A stretch of 64,000 nt of DNA, taken from the NCBI GenBank assembly GCA_902524345.1, contig CABZCX010000006.1:1-64000 (forward strand), written 5' to 3'. This document shows, one piece after another, positions 58,841 through 64,000 of the stretch. The notes under the pieces were generated by a model. That model had not been told where the DNA came from. It saw nothing but the letters and a program-made list of their open reading frames with translations, and did not search any database. Numbering within the stretch: the first letter of the stretch is position 1; every line of letters starts with the position of its first letter. This DNA comes from an uncultured Pelagibacteraceae bacterium (GTDB lineage Bacteria > Pseudomonadota > Alphaproteobacteria > Pelagibacterales > Pelagibacteraceae). The position numbers and the translations under genes are program-made.

Positions 58841-58926
58841 TGGTGCCCTCGGCCAGACTCGAACTGGCACTCCGCAAGCGGCAAGGATTTTAAGTCCTTT
58901 GTGTCTACCAATTTCACCACGAGGGC
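58841..58926 (-). tRNA. tRNA-Leu (anticodon TAA)
   Basis: The class II cloverleaf of 86 bases has acceptor GCCCTCG/CGAGGGC, anticodon stem AGGAC/ATCCT-type with loop TTAAAA carrying anticodon TAA, a variable arm with TGCCGCTTGCGGAG, T-loop GTTCGAGTC and encoded CCA at 58843-58841. It reads TTA and TTG, the main Leu codons in this AT-rich genome. nadK begins immediately after it. Confidence 0.95.
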
Positions 58927-59065
58927 ATTAATGAATTTCATGAGTGTTTATGCCAATATTTATAATTGAACAAGATGAATAAGTAAATTTTTTTTATTTT
59001 ATCTCTCTGGCTACTAGACTACTACTAGTTATCCCATATTATCCTATAAAGTTTTTGTGAATTTG

Positions 59066-61165
59066 CTAAAATGTATTTACAATTTCTAGGGTTGCACCAT
59101 ATTCAGGTATTTGATTCATCAAACTATAATTCGAACTCATTCTGATATCAAAACCATTTAAATCTCTCTTATAACTTAAAGATGTTTTGTTATTATCTAA
59201 AGTCATAGCATATTCAATATCGTCTGTTGGTATGTAACCAAATCCTAAATATAAAGTATCGCTATGAGCATTATCACTTTGATTTCTCTCATAAATAGTC
59301 ATTATAGAAAAACCATTATCGGTTACTAAATCAAATCCAATATTTGCTCTTAAATTTTTAGAATCTTGATCAATTGATTTTGTATATTCTGTAGTTTCCG
59401 ATAGATAACGATATGTTGCATCTGAAGACGGACTAAAATCTACTCCAAGTTCTAATCCACCATTTGGTTCAAACGTGAAAGAATTATAATCTAAAATATC
59501 ACTTATGGTAAAACCAGCAGATATCATTCCAGTTTCAATTGTTTGAGCTTTGTAAACTAAAGCTGCAGGACCATTTTCTCTGTATTTGGACAATTCTGTA
59601 TAGCTTAAATCAATTCTGAAATTAGGAGTAATATTAAAATTTTCTTTTTTATATGTTGTTAAGTAGTTAAGTGAACCAAATATTTGTGCACCATCTCTCT
59701 CTCCTGTTCTAGTGCTACCTCCCCCTTTTCTAACATGATCAGTCTTTAAAGTGCTCACTCCAATGATACCTTCGGTAAATTTTTCATCATCATGAGGAAA
59801 AGTTCCATAAACAGACAAACTAAAAGACTCAGTATCTAAATTAGTCCCAGATGTGCCAACATCGACTTCGTCATTACCAAATCTAAGAGCATAACCATAT
59901 AATCTATTTTTGCTTATCTTTTTATCCATGCCAAGTGTAATACCTTTGGTATTAATTTTCTTTGATGATGAATTAGATGTGTCTCCAGTTCTACCAATAC
60001 TTAAACTACCCTCACTCCAAAATGACCAATCATCTGATAATTTATCTAGAACTTCATTTGTTTTATTTGATATGGGAATAATGTTAGAAAGCGATGCCAT
60101 CATTGAATTAGAAAAATTTAATCTAATATTTTGGTTACTTAATTGATCGTTATTTCTATGTCTTCTTAACCAATACATACGGTTAAGAACTGGGGTACTT
60201 GCTTGAATAGCAATTTGCTTTGCTGTTGCAGTTTGAGACTCGATTGAGCTTAAAATATCTTTACCCTCATCAGAAGTAGTTATTGGATCATCACATGCAC
60301 CATCGATTATGCTCCAATTACAACTTAGGTTGAATTCATGAATTTCATTATCGATATCATCAAGGATAAACATTCTACTTCCATTATTGCTAAACACAAC
60401 TTCTCTTGCAACATTAACAACAGAACTTACATTATAGGTGCCTTCAAGGGATAAAGTAGAAACATCATAAGGTGTAGTTAATTTAAATTGAGACATCAAA
60501 TCCTCTGAACCATTAATGGTATACATTTTAGTACCATCGTAATTAAAAGTAACTCCATCTATGTGATTGTGAAAAGAAATTAGGTCTTCAGTATTAAGTT
60601 GAGTAACTCCTGAGCTAAGATCAAATGCTGTATCTAGTGAAAATTCATGAACACGCACTTGTGAATTATTTCCTACACCAGCAATAAACATTCTGGTACC
60701 ATCATTATTAAATGCAATTGAATTAGCTCTTTGTTCTTTACCAATGAGACTATATTCGCCATCAAATGTAGCAGTTGAAACATCAAATGCAGTGGTTAGT
60801 GACCAGTAATCTACTGTCTTTCTACCAGCATGGTTAACAATAAACATTTTTGTTCCATCGTTATTGAACACTACTTGTGTTGGTACATGAGAGTCGTTAC
60901 CTCCACTTACATGTACTACTTTAGTATTGTTTACGGTTGCCGTTGAAATATCATATGCGGTAGTTAATATATGTTCGATAACTGCATCGACTTTTAATTC
61001 ACTTCTTAAAGTATACATTTTTGTTCCATCATTATTAAATGTAAGTCCATAATAAGTGGCTGTGTCGATTGATTTGCTTTGCACAAAGGTTGGCTCCGCT
61101 ATAGCTTTAGAAAAAAATAAAGCTAAAAAAAATATGATGTAATGAATTTTATAAATATTTTTCAC
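59066..61165 (-). CDS. Secreted beta-propeller/autotransporter-like surface protein
   Basis: The 699-residue protein begins with a signal peptide (hydrophobic residues 8-19, likely cut after AIA near residue 23) from a GTG start. The passenger has five repeats centred on FNNDGTKMY/F-type motifs at residues 43, 100, 152, 207 and 258, spaced 51-57 residues, each followed by an AYDIST/AFDVSTA-like segment. That pattern suits blades of a beta-propeller. A helical linker with many Gln/Ser lies around 300-370. The last ~320 residues alternate short amphipathic strands and end in an aromatic (ATLEIVNTF), as outer-membrane autotransporter barrels do. I infer surface display or release; the ligand is unknown. 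Confidence 0.75.
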   Translation of the reverse strand: MKNIYKIHYIIFFLALFFSKAIAEPTFVQSKSIDTATYYGLTFNNDGTKMYTLRSELKVDAVIEHILTTAYDISTATVNNTKVVHVSGGNDSHVPTQVVFNNDGTKMFIVNHAGRKTVDYWSLTTAFDVSTATFDGEYSLIGKEQRANSIAFNNDGTRMFIAGVGNNSQVRVHEFSLDTAFDLSSGVTQLNTEDLISFHNHIDGVTFNYDGTKMYTINGSEDLMSQFKLTTPYDVSTLSLEGTYNVSSVVNVAREVVFSNNGSRMFILDDIDNEIHEFNLSCNWSIIDGACDDPITTSDEGKDILSSIESQTATAKQIAIQASTPVLNRMYWLRRHRNNDQLSNQNIRLNFSNSMMASLSNIIPISNKTNEVLDKLSDDWSFWSEGSLSIGRTGDTSNSSSKKINTKGITLGMDKKISKNRLYGYALRFGNDEVDVGTSGTNLDTESFSLSVYGTFPHDDEKFTEGIIGVSTLKTDHVRKGGGSTRTGERDGAQIFGSLNYLTTYKKENFNITPNFRIDLSYTELSKYRENGPAALVYKAQTIETGMISAGFTISDILDYNSFTFEPNGGLELGVDFSPSSDATYRYLSETTEYTKSIDQDSKNLRANIGFDLVTDNGFSIMTIYERNQSDNAHSDTLYLGFGYIPTDDIEYAMTLDNNKTSLSYKRDLNGFDIRMSSNYSLMNQIPEYGATLEIVNTF

Positions 61166-61223
61166 AACAAATAATCATCAATACCTTAAAAAATTCAAGA
61201 AATGAGTGCTAAATTTTTAAAAC

Positions 61224-61252
61224 ATTATAATTCAAATGTCTAGGTAGGACAA
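61224..61252 (-). promoter_or_regulatory. Promoter of the autotransporter-like gene
   Basis: On the minus strand TTGTCC (61252-61247) and a perfect TATAAT (61229-61224) are 17 bases apart. The predicted start near 61217 leaves about 50 bases of leader before the GTG at 61165. The spacing and the perfect -10 make this one of the best promoter candidates in the window. Confidence 0.55.
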
Positions 61253-61294
61253 AATTCATGATGAATATATATCTTTAATAGTTATTATTATTTA

Positions 61295-61504
61295 ATGAAA
61301 AGCAATATTGTTAAATCTCACTTAAAAAAAAAGTCCCAGGCAAAGCTTGCTTTATCAATTAGCCTATTTTTCGTGCTTTTAACCGCAACTGGATACCTCT
61401 TTAATTCTAAAGAAGTAATTTTTCTATTTTATATTTTTTGTTTTGTATTTCTCTACAATTTAGTAATCCAATTTTTATTAGAAAGGTTTGATATTAAATC
61501 ATGA
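61295..61504 (+). CDS. Small membrane protein of unknown function
   Basis: I do not recognise the family. The 69-residue product has a basic N-terminus (about 17 residues with six Lys) and two closely spaced hydrophobic segments (about 18-38 and 43-62). It ends at a TGA that overlaps the ATG of a second tiny gene (ATGA at 61501-61504). The arrangement as a coupled pair supports that it is real. It diverges from the autotransporter-like gene across 129 bases. Confidence 0.5.
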   Translation: MKSNIVKSHLKKKSQAKLALSISLFFVLLTATGYLFNSKEVIFLFYIFCFVFLYNLVIQFLLERFDIKS

Positions 61505-61638
61505 TAAAAACACTTATTAAATTAAAGATATTAAAATTAATACTAATTGGTGGGGTATCAACGGCTTATGTTTTTAAAAAATACTGTGATCAAAAAAATG
61601 AGGTTAAAAGTAAAAAAGAAAAAAAACTTTTAAATTAA
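61501..61638 (+). CDS. Tiny Lys-rich protein with one hydrophobic segment, coupled to the gene above
   Basis: The 45-codon frame (MIKTLIKLKILKLILIGGVS then TAYVFKKYC and a Lys-rich tail) overlaps the preceding small gene by ATGA. Residues 4-25 form one possible membrane helix ahead of a charged tail. It overlaps the convergent DUF4149-like gene by nine bases at the 3' end. No family is recognised; length and Lys richness mean chance cannot be excluded, but the ATGA coupling argues for a real gene. Confidence 0.4.
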   Translation: MIKTLIKLKILKLILIGGVSTAYVFKKYCDQKNEVKSKKEKKLLN

Positions 61639-62019
61639 AAGAAATACCAAACAAATCATTTGAACAAAATTAATTACTACAGATATAAAGTGTGAATATT
61701 TAAATTTCTTATCCTGTTTTTCGTCTCTATATTTATTAATTAATGGCATTAATAAATAGTTTGATGTGGCGAATAAGATTGTGATCAATAAAATTAGATA
61801 AAAATCAACGCCTAATTTACTTAAAAATAAAAATGTTAGCAGGACAACAAAGCTAATCGCTAAATTAACATTATAATAAAAAGGAAATATTCTTCTAATA
61901 AACTTTCTAGCATTATCTTCATCTAGAGTAGTGAATACTACTGGAGCAATCACAAATGAGAAAAATAACATGATGCCTAAAATCATTGCTATTAAATAAA
62001 TACTAACTTGTTCAATCAT
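61630..62019 (-). CDS. DUF4149/TMEM205-like integral membrane protein
   Basis: The 129-residue protein has four hydrophobic segments. The first ends in GIMLFFSFVIAPVVFTTLDEDNARKFIRRIFPFYY, the typical start of DUF4149 proteins, with LLMPLINKYRDEK in the second half. The function of the family is unknown. Its ATG lies three bases after the stop of a possible 26-codon frame. Confidence 0.75.
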   Translation of the reverse strand: MIEQVSIYLIAMILGIMLFFSFVIAPVVFTTLDEDNARKFIRRIFPFYYNVNLAISFVVLLTFLFLSKLGVDFYLILLITILFATSNYLLMPLINKYRDEKQDKKFKYSHFISVVINFVQMICLVFLLI

Positions 62020-62022
62020 AAT

Positions 62023-62103
62023 TTAATTTTCAATTGAATTTTCTTCCTTCATTAATATTGATCTTCCATCATGAGCAGTATTAAATTTTTTAATCTCTAT
62101 CAT
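62023..62103 (-). CDS. Possible 26-residue micro-ORF before the DUF4149-like gene
   Basis: ATG at 62103 lies 14 bases inside the end of the DUF6492-like gene, and TAA (62025-62023) stops three bases before the DUF4149-like ATG. The peptide would start MIEIKKFNTAHDGRS and carry several acidic residues. It fills the only spacer between the two genes and could couple their translation, or simply be chance. Confidence 0.2.
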   Translation of the reverse strand: MIEIKKFNTAHDGRSILMKEENSIEN

Positions 62104-63070
62104 AAACTTTTTCTCTCCAAATAGATCTTTTTTCCTCAAGGTGGATATTTTCATCTTTTTTCTTTGTGTGTCTAATATTCGTTTCAAATGATAAAGAGGA
62201 AGGAGGAAACTGATAATTTTTATCTATAAAATTTATTATAGACGAATAGGACGGATAAAAGTCTTTTTGTTCCTCAAAATTACTAAATTTCTTGTATTTT
62301 CTTGAAAATAAACCATTGCCATCATCATAAAATCTTTCTGTGGTTAAACCATATTTTTCATAAGGATGATAATTTAGATCATCTTTATTTATATGATTTA
62401 CCCAACTGGCATAAGTCCAATATTCACCAAAAGAACCATATATATTTGCAGCTTTTATAATTAATTCAATCCAATTTTGATCAGATTTGAAATGATCTTT
62501 AAATTTTGATTTGAGACTTTTTAAATACTTTGTTTTAAAAATCATATGATGTGATGTAAATGTTCCTCTAATATCTTCGACAGGGTTTATCTCTAATACA
62601 TTGATTATTAAATTTTTCCACGAATTTAAAACATCTTGGTTTCCATATGATTTATCTTGTAACAAAGCAAACTTTTCCTTTTTTTCATCAAGAATTGGCC
62701 AAGATCTAACTGGCAGTAAATCAGAGTCCCATACTAAAAAAACATCTTCTAATTCATCTATAACATCATTAGCTCCTAATTTAATAATCTGTTGGTACAA
62801 CCATCCAGGGGAGTAATTGGGTTTATTTTGAGTAATTTGAGAAACGATATCAGTTTTTGTTAAACCATATTTATTTAAAAAAAAATTATCCTCATCCAGC
62901 AATGTTAAATTTTCAATATCCCAAGAATTAGATTTATCTTTAAAAATTTTTATCTCATGATCTGATGTTACGACATAAATTTGTTTGGGTTTATATTTTT
63001 GAGAAATTCCCTCTAGAACTGATCTTGTACTCCAATTCACATGGTGAATTGGAATTACAAATTGGTACAT
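62090..63070 (-). CDS. DUF6492-like putative glycosyltransferase
   Basis: The 326-residue protein resembles the GT-A-like DUF6492 family. It opens FVIPIHHVNWSTRSVLEGI, with IYVVTSDHE at 31-39, GWLYQQIIKLGA at 89-100 and WDSDLLPVRSWPIL at 114-127; the DSD is likely the nucleotide-sugar metal site. Later SHHMIFKTKYL and GEYWTYASWV complete the family pattern. Substrates are unknown. It follows the sugar-phosphate cyclase gene by four bases on the same strand, so the two probably act on one product. Confidence 0.65.
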   Translation of the reverse strand: MYQFVIPIHHVNWSTRSVLEGISQKYKPKQIYVVTSDHEIKIFKDKSNSWDIENLTLLDEDNFFLNKYGLTKTDIVSQITQNKPNYSPGWLYQQIIKLGANDVIDELEDVFLVWDSDLLPVRSWPILDEKKEKFALLQDKSYGNQDVLNSWKNLIINVLEINPVEDIRGTFTSHHMIFKTKYLKSLKSKFKDHFKSDQNWIELIIKAANIYGSFGEYWTYASWVNHINKDDLNYHPYEKYGLTTERFYDDGNGLFSRKYKKFSNFEEQKDFYPSYSSIINFIDKNYQFPPSSLSFETNIRHTKKKDENIHLEEKRSIWREKVYDRD

Positions 63071-63074
63071 TTTA

Positions 63075-64000
63075 TTAATTTAAATTAGCTTCTTTTGCAA
63101 TATTTTCATCTGTTTTAAAAACAGTAACCGGATCTTCAAGCCCTGCATCTAAACAAAGAGGTTCAACACCCAATCCTTTTCTGGGGTATTTTGAAACTAT
63201 TATTTTATATTCTCGTATAATTTCTTTTAATTCAGATTTTGTTAGATCATTAACATATTTACACCTACCGATAGCAATTGGAACCGGAATAGCCAAGTTG
63301 CCACCTCTTTTTTGAAGAATTTTATCAAAACCTTCATTCATACATTTCTCATCTAACAATATGTCATGCCATAAACTTAATTCGTATTCGCTAAATAATT
63401 TTAAAATTCTATGCAAATCTTTTTCACTTAACCAGCCTCTTTTGTAAGACATAAAAGAACTTAAGGTCATTTCAACACTTATAGCGTGACCATGTAATAA
63501 TCCTGCTTTAAGTTCAAAGTTTGCGCTTAATCCGTGGCCAAATGCATGATCTCTAATACTGTGAACTTCGTGTAAATTATCATATTCACTCTCAACATAA
63601 CTCTTTAAAGATAATCCGATAATTTTTTTTGATTTAGACACTATTTCATCTTGAGAATTACAATTAATTGTACCAAAATGTGTTTTCATTAAATCAAGTC
63701 CTGTATCTTCAAGTAAATGAAATAATTCTTTATCTCTAATTACAGCCATCTTATGAATTTCGGCAATCCCGTGTCTAACCCAAGAAGTTCTTAAACTTTT
63801 AAAGAATGACCTATCAGATATATTAAGAACTGGGGCGTGAAAAGAACCTAAGAGATTTTTAAATCCACCAGCATCACAACATGATCTTGGACTTGGTCCA
63901 CTATCTATTGCACTTACAACTGATGTCGACAGCATTATATATGGAGTGCTTCGATGATAAATAGATGCAGCAAAAGCTCCAATATCCCCTATAACTCCTC
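63075..64000 (-). CDS. Sugar-phosphate cyclase (dehydroquinate synthase superfamily), 5' truncated
   Basis: The frame is open to the right edge; upstream of the ATG at 63935 it still reads GVIGDIGAFAASIYHRSTPYI, the family's NAD-binding strand, so the true start lies outside. The dehydroquinate-synthase metal ligands are kept: Glu in HGIAEIHKMAVI, first His in RDHAFGHGL and second His in LLHGHAISVEM, but the Glu usual in HGE is His here. SFHAPVLNISD resembles C7-cyclitol synthases (2-epi-5-epi-valiolone synthase and relatives) more than true AroB. A C7-cyclitol or similar carbocyclic sugar is the probable product; the exact class is open. Confidence 0.75.
   Translation of the reverse strand, partial: GVIGDIGAFAASIYHRSTPYIMLSTSVVSAIDSGPSPRSCCDAGGFKNLLGSFHAPVLNISDRSFFKSLRTSWVRHGIAEIHKMAVIRDKELFHLLEDTGLDLMKTHFGTINCNSQDEIVSKSKKIIGLSLKSYVESEYDNLHEVHSIRDHAFGHGLSANFELKAGLLHGHAISVEMTLSSFMSYKRGWLSEKDLHRILKLFSEYELSLWHDILLDEKCMNEGFDKILQKRGGNLAIPVPIAIGRCKYVNDLTKSELKEIIREYKIIVSKYPRKGLGVEPLCLDAGLEDPVTVFKTDENIAKEANLN

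Noticed and set aside
59020-59040. CTACTAG-rich repeat between the autotransporter-like gene and tRNA-Leu, considered as an att site
   Set aside because: It does not repeat the 3' end of tRNA-Leu, has no second copy that I can find nearby, and no integrase is present.
1-64000. CRISPR arrays, IS elements, prophage and rRNA genes
   Set aside because: I looked for regularly spaced repeats, transposase motifs, phage structural genes and rRNA-like segments on both strands and saw none.

Overview
The window is an AT-rich, very compact stretch of a free-living marine alphaproteobacterium, most likely SAR11 (Pelagibacterales, Candidatus Pelagibacter-like). I infer this from the low GC, one- and four-base gene overlaps, near absence of spacer DNA, a heterotetrameric sarcosine oxidase operon, and the alphaproteobacterial order tRNA-Tyr/tRNA-Gly/tuf/tRNA-Trp/secE-nusG-rplKAJL-rpoBC-rpsL. 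There is no rRNA, IS element, phage gene or CRISPR array, and no gene-free stretch longer than about 190 bases.

Left part (1-14.2 kb): the tail of a TPR/glycosyltransferase-9-like surface gene and tRNA-Ser, then soxBDAG (sarcosine to glycine plus a C1 unit), a periplasmic binding protein and an ABC permease. On the minus strand follow a secreted nuclease, a MATE exporter, tRNA hydroxylase TrhO, an O-methyltransferase and gatCAB (Gln-tRNA/Asn-tRNA amidotransferase).

Middle left (14.2-25.9 kb): ruvX, pyrB with a dihydroorotase-like partner that lacks its HxH metal site, plsY, topA, a small secreted protein and a RidA-family protein. Then come udg-galU (UDP-glucose/UDP-glucuronate for surface sugars), panC, mgtE and lipB.

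Core (25.8-55.4 kb, all minus strand): a 29.5-kb co-directional block for translation and transcription. Read 5' to 3' it is tRNA-Tyr, tRNA-Gly, tuf, tRNA-Trp, secE, nusG, rplK, rplA, rplJ, rplL, rpoB, rpoC, rpsL, rpsG, fusA, the S10 operon, the spc operon, secY, adk, then rpsM-rpsK-rpoA-rplQ and a pseudouridine synthase. There is no tuf copy after fusA and no rpmD (L30) between rpsE and rplO. L24 is short, and RpoC has Ser in place of one zinc-binding Cys. A good promoter sits between adk and rpsM, and a strong hairpin sits just before rpoB.

Right part (55.5-64 kb): rlmB, tRNA-Thr, an FkbM methyltransferase and a family-17 glycosyltransferase, NAD kinase pressed against tRNA-Leu, then accessory genes. 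These are a secreted beta-propeller/autotransporter-like protein, two tiny coupled membrane-protein genes, a DUF4149-like membrane protein, a DUF6492-like putative glycosyltransferase, and a sugar-phosphate cyclase (dehydroquinate synthase superfamily) that runs off the right edge. This accessory region is the least explained part of the window. All functional names come from recognised motifs and gene order, not from database searches.
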